Positions 41,997-50,696 of a stretch of 64,000 nucleotides of DNA are shown in pieces. Source of the stretch: an uncultured Lachnospiraceae bacterium. GTDB taxonomy: Bacteria > Bacillota > Clostridia > Lachnospirales > Lachnospiraceae. Where the stretch lies: assembly GCA_910586605.1 (NCBI GenBank), contig CAJUJR010000001.1, positions 1 to 64,000 on the forward strand, given 5' to 3'. The notes below the pieces were generated by a model that did no database searches, was not told the origin of the DNA, and worked only from the letters and a program-made list of their open reading frames with translations. The position numbers and the translations under genes were made by a program. Within the stretch, counting starts at the first letter, position 1; the number at the start of each line of letters is the position of its first letter.

Positions 41997-44159
41997 ATGG
42001 CTGAGGAATTTAATGCAGAGGGCATGCTGGACATGTACCTGTTTGAAAACGGGCAGCTTTTGGAGCAGCTTCAGGAAACTGTCCTGGAGCAGAAGGATGC
42101 AGATTGTTTTGATGAGGACAGCATAAATGAGATATTCAGGACTATGCATACAATTAAGGGGTCTTCAGGAATCATGATGTTTGATGACATTATGGCCGTT
42201 TCCCATAAGCTGGAGGATGTTTTCTATTTTCTTAGGGAATCCCACCCGGATAATGTGCCGCATCTTGAACTGGTAGAACATGTGTTGGAGGTGGCAGATT
42301 TTATAACAGGCGAAATGGATAAAATCCAGAATGGTGACCCGGCAGACGGTGATTCCAGCGAGCTGATTAAAGAGCTTGATAAATTTTTAGCTTCTATCCA
42401 GGGCAATTCGGGAGAAACCGGGGCAAATCCGCCGCCAAAGAATGAACATGAGGCGCCGAAGCAGTTTTACATAGCGCCGGTTGCGACGAGTGCAAGCCGT
42501 TTTTACAAGATTTATATTACGTTTTTCCCGGAAACAGAGATGTCAAATGTCCATGCTTATAAGACAGTATATGCATTGAAGGAGATTGCAGAGGATTTAT
42601 TGTACTCCCCGGAGGATATTATTGCAGATGCTTCTAGTGCAGATACAATTATAGAGGAGGGCTTCCGTATTCTTTTACAGGCTCAGTGCAGTGAGCAGGA
42701 TATCCGTAATATAGTAAATGAGGGGTATGATATCCAGAAAGTGGATATTTATGAGTGTACCGCTGAGGAGTTTGTACAGGGCTTTGATTTTGGCAGCCAC
42801 AAATCAGAGATTGATTTAGAATCTGATGTGGAGACAATTGAGAAAAAGGCACAGGCAGGGCAGGAAGCGTCCGCAGGGGAAGGAAAGGCATCTGCGAAAA
42901 AAGCAGAGATGGCGCCGGGCGATTTTGTCATAAAGTCAAAAGAGCCAGGTAAGAAAAAGAAGTTGGCACGGGATAAGCCGAAGACGGAGAAGGCATCCTT
43001 TATCAGTGTAAATGTAAGCAAGATGGATCAGTTGATGGATTTAATCGGAGAATTGGTTATCTCTGAATCTGTAGTACTGCAGAATCCTGACTTGAAGGTG
43101 CCGGGGCTGAACCTGAACAGCTTTAATAAAGCTGCAGCCCAGATGTCTAAGATTTCTACTGATTTGCAGAATGTGATTATGTCTATGAGGATGGTTCCGC
43201 TGACAAACACGTTCCAGAAGATGAACAGGATTGTCTTTGATGTTTCCAGGAAACTGGGCAAAGATATTGAGTTTGAAATGATAGGGGAACATACCGAAGT
43301 AGATAAAAATATTATTGAGCATATTTCCGACCCTCTGATGCATATGGTCAGGAACGCTTTGGATCATGGGATTGAGAGCAATGAAGAGCGTAAAGAAAGC
43401 GGCAAGGCCGATAAAGGAAAGGTTACGCTTTCTGCGAGGACAGAGGCTGGTAAGGTATGGATTAGCGTGGAAGACAATGGAAAAGGCCTTGACAGGGAGA
43501 AACTTCTTGCAAAAGCAAGAAAGCAGGGGCTTCTTGATGAAAATAAACCGGACAGCGCTTATTCTGATAAAGAAGTGTACCAGTTTATTACCCTTCCAGG
43601 TTTTTCAACGAAAGAACAGGTTACAGAGTACTCTGGCCGTGGCGTTGGAATGGATGTCGTAGTGCAGAATATCCAGTCAATTGGCGGTGCATTGGAGATT
43701 GACAGCACGCCAGGGGAAGGAAGCACGATGAGCCTGAAGATTCCGCTGACATTGGCAATTGTTGATGGAATTGTAATGGAGACGGGAAATTCTTCTTTTG
43801 TACTGGAAACGGCAGTAATTAAGGAATTTTTCAGTGTAACAGAGGATATGATGATACATGAGCCAAATGGGGATGAATATGTCATGATACGAGGGGAGTG
43901 TTTCCCTGTAATCCGCCTTGGAAGATGGTATGACCTGAAAGAAGAATATCAGGAGTCTGTTGAAAATGGCATGATGCTGATTCTTGAAGTAGAAGAAAAG
44001 AAAATCTGCCTGTTTGTTGACAGGCTGATTGGGGAACAGGAGATTGTTGTAAAACCAATTCCTGCATATATTAAGAAGGTGAAAGGGTTATCTGGCTGTA
44101 CGCAGCTTGGCGATGGAAGCATTGCTTTAATCCTGGATCCAGGTGGATTAATCGTATAA
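41997..44159 (+). CDS. cheA: Chemotaxis histidine kinase CheA
   Basis: A 720-residue CheA with the expected order: Hpt/P1 with His51 (TMHTIKGSSG), a P2-like docking region (about 155-260, FYKIYITFFPETEM), a Lys/Ala-rich linker, P3 dimerisation (KMDQLMDLIGELVISES), P4 HATPase (HMVRNALDHGIES, DNGKGLD, SGRGVGMDVV) and a P5 CheW-like domain ending GDGSIALILDPGGLI. ATG 41997 is chosen because AAAGGAG lies 5-8 bases upstream. It signals with CheW and the MCP encoded directly downstream; several receivers in the locus are possible targets. Confidence 0.96.
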   Translation: MAEEFNAEGMLDMYLFENGQLLEQLQETVLEQKDADCFDEDSINEIFRTMHTIKGSSGIMMFDDIMAVSHKLEDVFYFLRESHPDNVPHLELVEHVLEVADFITGEMDKIQNGDPADGDSSELIKELDKFLASIQGNSGETGANPPPKNEHEAPKQFYIAPVATSASRFYKIYITFFPETEMSNVHAYKTVYALKEIAEDLLYSPEDIIADASSADTIIEEGFRILLQAQCSEQDIRNIVNEGYDIQKVDIYECTAEEFVQGFDFGSHKSEIDLESDVETIEKKAQAGQEASAGEGKASAKKAEMAPGDFVIKSKEPGKKKKLARDKPKTEKASFISVNVSKMDQLMDLIGELVISESVVLQNPDLKVPGLNLNSFNKAAAQMSKISTDLQNVIMSMRMVPLTNTFQKMNRIVFDVSRKLGKDIEFEMIGEHTEVDKNIIEHISDPLMHMVRNALDHGIESNEERKESGKADKGKVTLSARTEAGKVWISVEDNGKGLDREKLLAKARKQGLLDENKPDSAYSDKEVYQFITLPGFSTKEQVTEYSGRGVGMDVVVQNIQSIGGALEIDSTPGEGSTMSLKIPLTLAIVDGIVMETGNSSFVLETAVIKEFFSVTEDMMIHEPNGDEYVMIRGECFPVIRLGRWYDLKEEYQESVENGMMLILEVEEKKICLFVDRLIGEQEIVVKPIPAYIKKVKGLSGCTQLGDGSIALILDPGGLIV

Positions 44160-44185
44160 AAAAGTAGAAAGGAACGGTATTCCAA

Positions 44186-44734
44186 ATGGATGAAACAAGC
44201 GAATTGAGCAAACAGACGGACGAACTCCTGGGGACTTTAGATGAGCGGGATGCACAAAAGGACAAATATATGACTTTTAAATCTGGAAGTGAATATTTCG
44301 GCCTCAAAATCCAGTATGTTAATGAGATTATCCAATTCCAGGCGATTACGGCGATTCCAGAGACAGAAGAGTACATTAAAGGCCTGATTAACCTGAGGGG
44401 AAAGGTTATTCCTGTGATAGATGTCCGTTTGAGGTTTAAGCAGGAGCCATTTGAATATAATGACAGAACCTGCATTATTGTCATCAGTGTAAAATCTACA
44501 GTAGTCGGCCTAATTGTGGAGGAGATTGCGGAGGTAGTTGAAATTAGGGATAAAAACATCCTGCCGCCTCCTACCATTGGAAATGCAGATAAATTACACC
44601 ATAAATATGTGTATGGCATTGGGAAAGTTGGAGATACTGTGAAGCTGTTGTTAGATCCAGATAAATTAATTAATGATGAGGAGCTAGAGGCAGCTGACCA
44701 GGGAAATGAAGCAAATAATGAAGAAGGAGATTAG
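44186..44734 (+). CDS. cheW: Chemotaxis coupling protein CheW
   Basis: A 182-residue CheW. The core (residues 28-165) shows YFGLKIQYVNEIIQ, IPETEEYIKGLINLRGKVIPVIDVRLRF (the classic NLRG loop), VGLIVEEIAEV and DTVKLLLDPDKL. The N-terminal 25 residues and a C-terminal acidic tail (EAADQGNEANNEEGD) are extra to the core. It couples the receptor to CheA. It starts 26 bases after cheA and ends 6 bases before the MCP gene. Confidence 0.95.
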   Translation: MDETSELSKQTDELLGTLDERDAQKDKYMTFKSGSEYFGLKIQYVNEIIQFQAITAIPETEEYIKGLINLRGKVIPVIDVRLRFKQEPFEYNDRTCIIVISVKSTVVGLIVEEIAEVVEIRDKNILPPPTIGNADKLHHKYVYGIGKVGDTVKLLLDPDKLINDEELEAADQGNEANNEEGD

Positions 44735-44740
44735 CGAAAC

Positions 44741-46084
44741 ATGAAAAACTTGAGTATAAGGGTAAAATTGATTGTGGTGTTTGGCATGTCAATGATACTT
44801 ACCATTATCAATGTAATGGTTGGTAATTCCATATCGAAGCAGATATTGGAGGTGGATGATAAGGAGTCGTTTGTAAGGAATGCTTCTATCTTCTCTTGGG
44901 GGCTGGCATTCATATCCGTTCTGGTTACGGTTTTGGCTGCATATAGTTTAATTAAGACAATTAGGAAATCGGTGGAGCAGTTATCCAATGCGGCAAAAGA
45001 GATTGCCATGGGGCATGTCAATATTGAACTGGTAAAATATAATAATGATGAATTTGGCGAGCTGGTAGATGAGTACCAGAAAGTAATCAGCAATATTAAA
45101 TATCAGGCAAAGGTGGCAGAGGAGGTATCACAGGGAAACCTGACTGTGAAAGTTAATCCAAAGTCTCCAGAAGATATGCTGGGAAATTCTTTAAAGAGGC
45201 TGGTAGAGGATAATTACCATACTATGACTGGAATCAGCGACGCAGGCTCCCAGGTTACAATCAGTTCTTCCCAGGTAGCTAGCGCAAGCCAGGCGCTGGC
45301 TCAGGGTTCCACAGAGCAGGCTAGTGCAATCCAACAGATAACCGCATCAATTGATGAAATTGCAGGCAAGACAAAGCAGAATGCGGATGAGGCAAATTCT
45401 GCCGCAAACCTGGTTGCAAAGGCAATTAGCGATGTTGAGCAGGGAAATGAGCAGATGAAAGAAATGATGACTGCAATGCAGGATATCAACAAATCTTCTG
45501 AGAGTATATCCAAGATTATTAAGACAATTGACGATATTGCATTCCAGACAAATATCCTGGCATTAAATGCAGCAGTTGAGGCTGCAAGGGCAGGTGAGGC
45601 AGGCAAGGGATTTGCTGTTGTAGCAGAGGAAGTCAGGAGCCTTGCGGCTAAGAGTGCGTCTGCAGCAGCAGAAACTTCTGAATTAATCGAAGATTCTATT
45701 GAAAAAGTAAGCTTTGGTTCTAAGATAGTAGATAATACGGCAAAAGCTATGGAAGAGATTTCGACAGTAGTAAAAGAAAGCGAAGGAATCATCAATGGGA
45801 TTGCGGAGTCTTCCAATTATCAGGCAAATGCAGTTTCACAGATTGAGCAGGCGATTTCACAGGTGTCACAGGTTGTACAGACAAATTCTGCTACAAGCCA
45901 GGAATGTGCTGCCGCCAGTGAAGAGCTTTCAAACCAGGCATCCAAGATGAGGGAGATGATTTCTACCTACAATTTAGGTTCCAATAGTTCGTCTAGTTAC
46001 CAGTCTTCCTCTATGGGCTCTTCTTCTGTTTCTAATATGAATGAGCAGGTGATTTCCCTTGATGATGATTTTGGGAAATATTGA
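44741..46084 (+). CDS. Methyl-accepting chemotaxis protein with minimal external domain
   Basis: A 447-residue receptor with two TM helices (about residues 9-27 and 46-66) separated by only about 18 residues, too short for a ligand-binding domain. A HAMP-like segment follows ([16 protein letters not shown]), with possibly a second ([12 protein letters not shown]), then the signalling hairpin with tip [20 protein letters not shown] and many Gln/Glu pairs suited to CheR/CheB. The C-terminus is Ser-rich and ends DDDFGKY without a CheR-docking pentapeptide. It probably senses membrane state or a cytoplasmic partner rather than an extracellular ligand. Confidence 0.93.
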   Translation: MKNLSIRVKLIVVFGMSMILTIINVMVGNSISKQILEVDDKESFVRNASIFSWGLAFISVLVTVLAAYSLIKTIRKSVEQLSNAAKEIAMGHVNIELVKYNNDEFGELVDEYQKVISNIKYQAKVAEEVSQGNLTVKVNPKSPEDMLGNSLKRLVEDNYHTMTGISDAGSQVTISSSQVASASQALAQGSTEQASAIQQITASIDEIAGKTKQNADEANSAANLVAKAISDVEQGNEQMKEMMTAMQDINKSSESISKIIKTIDDIAFQTNILALNAAVEAARAGEAGKGFAVVAEEVRSLAAKSASAAAETSELIEDSIEKVSFGSKIVDNTAKAMEEISTVVKESEGIINGIAESSNYQANAVSQIEQAISQVSQVVQTNSATSQECAAASEELSNQASKMREMISTYNLGSNSSSSYQSSSMGSSSVSNMNEQVISLDDDFGKY

Positions 46085-46109
46085 TGAGAGATAAAGGGAG
46101 GTGGCTCAG

Positions 46110-46466
46110 ATGAGTTTATTTGATGATTTAAAGGCATTAGGCGTCGATATTGACGAAGGGGTGGGGCGTCTTGGAGGAAATGCTGCTTTGTATGAAAAGC
46201 TTCTGGGTTCTTTTAAAAAGACAATTGATACACATTATGTCGGCCTGGATTTTGATATGGATGATTATGCAGCAGCGACTGATAATGCACATGCTATTAA
46301 AGGGACTGCAGGAAATCTTTCCATTACTCCGATTTACAAATCATATACGGATATAGTGGATTTATTCCGCGCTGGGCAGCCAGAGCAGGCAAAGGCAGAG
46401 CTTGAAAAAATTCTTCCAATCCAGGATGAAATTATAGAATGTATTACAAAGCATATGAATGCATAA
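46110..46466 (+). CDS. Stand-alone histidine phosphotransfer (Hpt) protein
   Basis: A 118-residue all-helical Hpt protein with the phospho-acceptor His61 in AHAIKGTAGNLSI, the canonical HxxKG motif. ATG 46110 follows GGGAGG. Free Hpt proteins shuttle phosphoryl groups between receivers; the only multi-receiver partner in the locus is the hybrid kinase encoded at 33.2 kb. Its place at the end of the chemotaxis genes ties that kinase to the CheA branch. Three hairpins follow it. Confidence 0.9.
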   Translation: MSLFDDLKALGVDIDEGVGRLGGNAALYEKLLGSFKKTIDTHYVGLDFDMDDYAAATDNAHAIKGTAGNLSITPIYKSYTDIVDLFRAGQPEQAKAELEKILPIQDEIIECITKHMNA

Positions 46467-46476
46467 TTAAAAAAGG

Positions 46477-46500
46477 GGCACCGCATAAGCGGTGCCTTAT
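46477..46500 (+). terminator. Terminator of the signalling locus
   Basis: GGCACCGC (46477-46484) and GCGGTGCC (46489-46496) around ATAA, then TTATTATA. Confidence 0.75.
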
Positions 46501-46511
46501 TATATAGGGAA

Positions 46512-46595
46512 TTGTAACATAGTGGTTCAAAAAAGCCTTTGGCTTTTATTCCAAAGGCTTTTTTGCTAGGGGAATGCGTTGGCATTCCCCTTTTT
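46512..46595. repeat. Composite intergenic repeat, copy 1, with two terminator hairpins
   Basis: It starts TTGTAACATAGTGGT (46512-46526), then a hairpin CCTTTGG/CCAAAGG with A6 and T6 flanks (46529-46564), then TTTTTTGCTA and GGGGAATGC/GCATTCCCC (46569-46590) plus five T. A clearly related copy lies at 56498-56571. The middle hairpin can stop minus-strand transcription from pepD, whose stop codon overlaps the last T tract. Confidence 0.7.
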
Positions 46596-48066
46596 ATCTA
46601 AGTTCTTTTAAAATTTCTAAAATGTAATTCCAGGTACGTTGTACGCTTTCCACATCAAGTGTTTCTTTTGGTGTATGGATATCTTTGATATCTGGCCCGA
46701 AAGAAACGCAATCCAGCCCTGGCAGCCGGTCTGAGAAGATTCCGCATTCCAATCCTGCATGGATGGCATTGATCACTGGCTTTTTCCCATATTGCTTTTC
46801 ATAGATAGACGTCATTAAATCGCGCAGTGGGGATTCCTGCCGGTATTCCCATGCGGGATAGTCTCCTTTGCAGGATACGCTGCCGCCAAGGGATTCCATC
46901 AGGCAGCAAATCTTGTCTATTAATTCTCCTTTTTGGCTGCTGATGCTGCTACGGACAGAAAAGGTAAAGGAAACTTCATTTCCGGAAGAAGCGTTGCCTT
47001 CTTTGGTAGATAGGATACCTAGGTTTAAGGAGGTTTGTACCAGGCCTTCAATATCATGGCTCATATACTGTATTCCATTAGGAAGGCAGCAAAGAGCTGA
47101 GATTGCCTTATCTGCCGTTTCTGGAGTCATTACATCAATAGAGACATCTTCTTTTTCTTCTGTCAGGGAAACCTGGACGGCTGCATCTGTCTGCTTATAT
47201 TCATTTTTGTAATAGCTGTTCTGGGCAGAAAGCGCTTCCGAAAGGCGTTTTCTGTCTGTATCAGGGGAGAGCACAAGTTTTGCGTGGGCTTCCCTTGGGA
47301 TTGCATTATCTTTCAGGCCGCCATTTACAGAAATCAAATCAAAGGCAAATTCCTTTTTCAGCCAATATAGCGTACGTCCTAAAAGCATGCATGCATTGGC
47401 GCGCCCCTTATCTATTTCAACGCCGGAATGCCCGCCAAGTAAGCCGGTAATATGCAAGGTTGCCAAAGTGCCAGAAGCTTTTTTGGTCTGGACTGGAAGA
47501 TGCGCAGTTGCTGAAGCGCCGCCTGCACAGCTTACCAACAGACAGCCTTCTTCCTCTGAATCAATATTTAACATCATACGGCCTTTTAGTGGGGAACAGT
47601 CCAAGGCTGCAGCACCAAGCATGCCGATTTCTTCATCTACAGTAAAAACAGCTTCGAGAGGCGGATGTGGGATGTCATCCGCTTCGAGGATTGCAAGGGC
47701 ATAGGCAACAGCGATTCCATCATCGCCACCAAGGGTAGTTCCATTGGCGGTAACAGTTCCATGTTCCAACTGTAGCTGCAGCCCATCTTTTGTAAAATCA
47801 ATATCGCACCCTTGTTCTTTTTCACATACCATATCCAGATGCCCCTGAATGATAACAGGGGCGGAATTTTCATAGCCTGTAGTGCCATTTTTAAAGATAA
47901 TGACATTATTTGCATCATCCTGCAGATAGTCCAGATGATGCTCTATGGCAAAGTGGACGCAATAGTCGCTGATTGCTTTTGTGTTTCCTGAGCCATGCGG
48001 AATGCTGCAGATTTCTTCAAAATAGCGGAAAACCGATCGTGGCTCCAGATTTGATAAGATTCCCAT
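46594..48066 (-). CDS. pepD: Aminoacyl-histidine dipeptidase PepD (M20 family)
   Basis: A 490-residue metallopeptidase matching PepD/carnosinase-like M20C: YFEEICSIPHGSGN at the start, the zinc site GHLDMV (near residue 74), GGDDGIAVA, and DEEIGMLGA containing the general base Glu. These enzymes cleave Xaa-His and other dipeptides in the cytoplasm. It is the last gene of a minus-strand group OPT transporter-PqqD-like-PepD, with 21 bases to the upstream gene, suggesting that imported peptides are its substrates. Confidence 0.95.
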   Translation of the reverse strand: MGILSNLEPRSVFRYFEEICSIPHGSGNTKAISDYCVHFAIEHHLDYLQDDANNVIIFKNGTTGYENSAPVIIQGHLDMVCEKEQGCDIDFTKDGLQLQLEHGTVTANGTTLGGDDGIAVAYALAILEADDIPHPPLEAVFTVDEEIGMLGAAALDCSPLKGRMMLNIDSEEEGCLLVSCAGGASATAHLPVQTKKASGTLATLHITGLLGGHSGVEIDKGRANACMLLGRTLYWLKKEFAFDLISVNGGLKDNAIPREAHAKLVLSPDTDRKRLSEALSAQNSYYKNEYKQTDAAVQVSLTEEKEDVSIDVMTPETADKAISALCCLPNGIQYMSHDIEGLVQTSLNLGILSTKEGNASSGNEVSFTFSVRSSISSQKGELIDKICCLMESLGGSVSCKGDYPAWEYRQESPLRDLMTSIYEKQYGKKPVINAIHAGLECGIFSDRLPGLDCVSFGPDIKDIHTPKETLDVESVQRTWNYILEILKELR

Positions 48067-48087
48067 AAATATCCCCCATTCTTATTT

Positions 48088-48444
48088 TTATTTTACCAGT
48101 ATAAACCGGTTTACTTGAAGGGTATGCAGAAATGTGACAACTCGGTCAAGCATCCGGTCTTCTTCCTCTGGGAAAGCCTCTTTCATCAGGCTGACAATTT
48201 CAAAAACAGACCGATTCCCATCCAGAGCTTTCCAAAGTGCAGTACCATGTATATCTAGCGAAATATGGCTTGTTTTTGGTTTATGGAATAGTTTTTGGGC
48301 AATTTTATGATGGATTCCTTTATGTTCCAAATCAATTACAACAACCCCATTTTCCCGCTCTGACCATTTTCGCTCAGGATTGCGGATAAAAACCATATCC
48401 ATATAATTTTTATCTATTTTCTTAATTTTATTCTTTTTTGCCAT
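48088..48444 (-). CDS. Stand-alone PqqD-like protein
   Basis: A 118-residue protein whose C-terminal 75 residues match the PqqD winged-helix (RiPP recognition element) pattern: ISLDIHGTALWKALDGNRSVFEIVSLM, then a helix and RFILV at the end. The N-terminal 40 residues are basic. PqqD domains bind precursor peptides for modifying enzymes, but no radical SAM enzyme or precursor gene is in the window. Its conserved-looking position between a peptide transporter and a dipeptidase suggests binding of imported or exported peptides. Function unproven. Confidence 0.82.
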   Translation of the reverse strand: MAKKNKIKKIDKNYMDMVFIRNPERKWSERENGVVVIDLEHKGIHHKIAQKLFHKPKTSHISLDIHGTALWKALDGNRSVFEIVSLMKEAFPEEEDRMLDRVVTFLHTLQVNRFILVK

Positions 48445-48476
48445 GGCAAATATCCTTCCTTGAACCTAACAGGATC

Positions 48477-50375
48477 CTAGCTCTTCTTTTTACGGACAGA
48501 GAAGAATACTAAGGAGGCCAGTAAAAGGGCAAATATAAGGATGCCGCCTGTATTGCCTAAAGGCATCCCCAAATCGATCACTTCGGAAATGCTGCCATCT
48601 TTAAATGGGATAACAGCAAGGACAGCAAGTGCGATACCAACGATTCCTTCCCCGGCAATCATACCTGAGCAGTATAATATGCCTTTGTCAATTACCGTAG
48701 CCTTCTCTTTTTCAGAGCGTTTTGTTTTTACTGTTTCAAAGAACCAGCGAATCAGCCCGCCGATAAATATCGGGGTAGAAAGGTATATTGGGAGGTAAAG
48801 CCCAATTGCAATAGGAAGGATAGGAAGCCCAAGGATTTCAATGACAATAGCAACGCCAATTCCACAGAATACCAATCCCCATGGAAGGGTACCGCCCATA
48901 ACGCCTTCTACGACAAGCTTCATCAGGGTTGCCTGTGGGGCAGGAAGCTCTCCTCCTCCATATTTCCATGCGGCATTTAAGAGGTACATAATGCCGCCAA
49001 TCGCAAGTGCAGAAATGACAGCGCCAATCAATTCACCAATTTGCTGTTTGACCGGAGTGGCGCCTACAATATATCCTGTTTTTAAATCCTGTGAGGTATC
49101 TCCTGCCATTGCTGCAATAATACAGATAACAGTACCAATGCAGATTGCAGAAGCCATTCCGGAATAGCCTGAGGAACCGGTTGCTTTTAAAATGGCGGTA
49201 GCAATTAATAATGTTGCAATTGCCATTCCGGATACAGGGTTATTGGAAGAACCAACTGTTCCAACCATGCGGCTGGAAACTGTTGCAAAGAAAAATCCAA
49301 AAACAACAATAATCAGAGCGCCGATAAAGCTGATTGGGATAGCAGGGATAATCCAGATAATAACAGTCATCACCAGGACGCCGATTAATACAACAGGCAT
49401 TGGAAGGTCTTTTGAAGTACGGAGTTCTGAACTTTCTGAGTGTCCGAAACCTTTTACTGCCTTGGAAAATGTCTTGACAATCGTTGGGAGAGACTTAAAC
49501 AGGCTGATAATTCCGCCGGCGGCTACTGCGCCGGCTCCAATATAGCGGATATAGTTACTCCAGATTCCGCTTGAGCCTAGTTCGTTTACTGTCTTGTCCA
49601 CAACCGGGGCAATTGTGCTCCCATCGCCAAATAAAGTAATTAATGGAATCAGGACAAACCAGCCTAAAACACCTCCAGCGAAGATATAAGCAGAAATCTT
49701 TAGTCCGCAGATATATCCAACACCGGCAAGGGCTGGAAGGACGTCAATGCCGAATCCGGTTTTGAGCGGCTTGATTTCCCAGGTGATTTCAGATGGGAAG
49801 AGACGGAGGCCATCTGCAATGAATTTATATAGGGCGGCAATTCCAAGCCCTGAAAATACAACCTTGGATTTCTCCCCGCCTTCTTCCCCGGCAAGTAAAA
49901 CTTCTGCACAGGCAGTCCCCTCTGGAAATGGGAGTACGCCATGCTCTTCTACAATCAGCGCAGTACGGAGCGGTACCATAAACAGTACGCCAAGGATGCC
50001 GCCGCAAAGTGCAATTACTGCAATCTCTATAAAAGATGGTGCAGATACTGCATCGTTTTCCTCTGCCCACATAAACAGGGCGGGGAGTGTAAAGATGGCG
50101 CCGGCAGCAAGAGACTCACCGGCTGAACCAATCGTTTGTACCATATTGTTTTCCAAGATAGAATCTTTCCGTAAGATAAAGCGGATAATTCCCATGGACA
50201 AAACAGCGGCGGGGATGGATGCAGAAACCGTCATGCCGACGCGCAGGCCAAGATAGGCATTGGCAGCGCCAAAGACAACGGCGAGAATAGCACCCAGGAT
50301 GACAGATGCTGCCGTAAATTCAGGGATAACCTTGTCCGCTGGAATAAACGGCTTGAATTCGTTGTTGTTTTTCAT
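48477..50375 (-). CDS. OPT family oligopeptide transporter
   Basis: A 632-residue protein with about 14-16 TM helices. OPT landmarks include AANAYLGLRVGMTVSASIPAAVLSMGI near the N-terminus, PFPEGTACAEVL (near 150) and the C-terminal YLPIYLSTPIFIGGLIRWF. Bacterial members import peptides or metal chelates using the proton gradient. It is the first gene of the minus-strand operon with pqqD-like and pepD, and has a structured leader of about 110 bases from the promoter at 50491-50519. Confidence 0.93.
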   Translation of the reverse strand: MKNNNEFKPFIPADKVIPEFTAASVILGAILAVVFGAANAYLGLRVGMTVSASIPAAVLSMGIIRFILRKDSILENNMVQTIGSAGESLAAGAIFTLPALFMWAEENDAVSAPSFIEIAVIALCGGILGVLFMVPLRTALIVEEHGVLPFPEGTACAEVLLAGEEGGEKSKVVFSGLGIAALYKFIADGLRLFPSEITWEIKPLKTGFGIDVLPALAGVGYICGLKISAYIFAGGVLGWFVLIPLITLFGDGSTIAPVVDKTVNELGSSGIWSNYIRYIGAGAVAAGGIISLFKSLPTIVKTFSKAVKGFGHSESSELRTSKDLPMPVVLIGVLVMTVIIWIIPAIPISFIGALIIVVFGFFFATVSSRMVGTVGSSNNPVSGMAIATLLIATAILKATGSSGYSGMASAICIGTVICIIAAMAGDTSQDLKTGYIVGATPVKQQIGELIGAVISALAIGGIMYLLNAAWKYGGGELPAPQATLMKLVVEGVMGGTLPWGLVFCGIGVAIVIEILGLPILPIAIGLYLPIYLSTPIFIGGLIRWFFETVKTKRSEKEKATVIDKGILYCSGMIAGEGIVGIALAVLAVIPFKDGSISEVIDLGMPLGNTGGILIFALLLASLVFFSVRKKKS

Positions 50376-50394
50376 GAAATAATAACCTCTTTCT

Positions 50395-50467
50395 GCGTTG
50401 TCATTTTCTTAATGGTATAAAAAGTTGCGCAAAAAGCGCAGGATAAAGTGATGCTCTCCGACAACGC
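50395..50467 (-). promoter_or_regulatory. Structured 5' leader of the OPT transporter gene
   Basis: In the minus-strand transcript GCGTTGTC (50467-50460) can pair with GACAACGC (50402-50395), enclosing a TGCGC/GCGCA hairpin. The 3' arm ends right before the AAAGAGG ribosome site, so closing the outer stem could affect translation. No known riboswitch class recognised. Confidence 0.4.
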
Positions 50468-50490
50468 TGGGACAGCAAAACTTCTATGAT

Positions 50491-50519
50491 ATTATACCAT
50501 AGTAAATGAAGTTTGTGAA
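50491..50519 (-). promoter_or_regulatory. Promoter of the OPT-pqqD-pepD operon
   Basis: On the minus strand TTCACA (50519-50514), 17-nt spacer, TATAAT (50496-50491). A weaker + strand candidate for fba has TATAAT at 50567-50572 with TTTCTT 17 bases before it. Confidence 0.6.
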
Positions 50520-50696
50520 ACACAAGTTTTTTAAGATTGCATATTTCTTTTTTCCATAAAATAGTATATAATCTATTTTAATGATATGCGGCAGATGGCA
50601 TTGTCCCATTATGGTCCACAGGAAAGGCTGTGAATTATAATATGGCTTTTTTTTGTCTGCCGTATACGAAAAAATCAATGGATGGAGGTTAGCATT

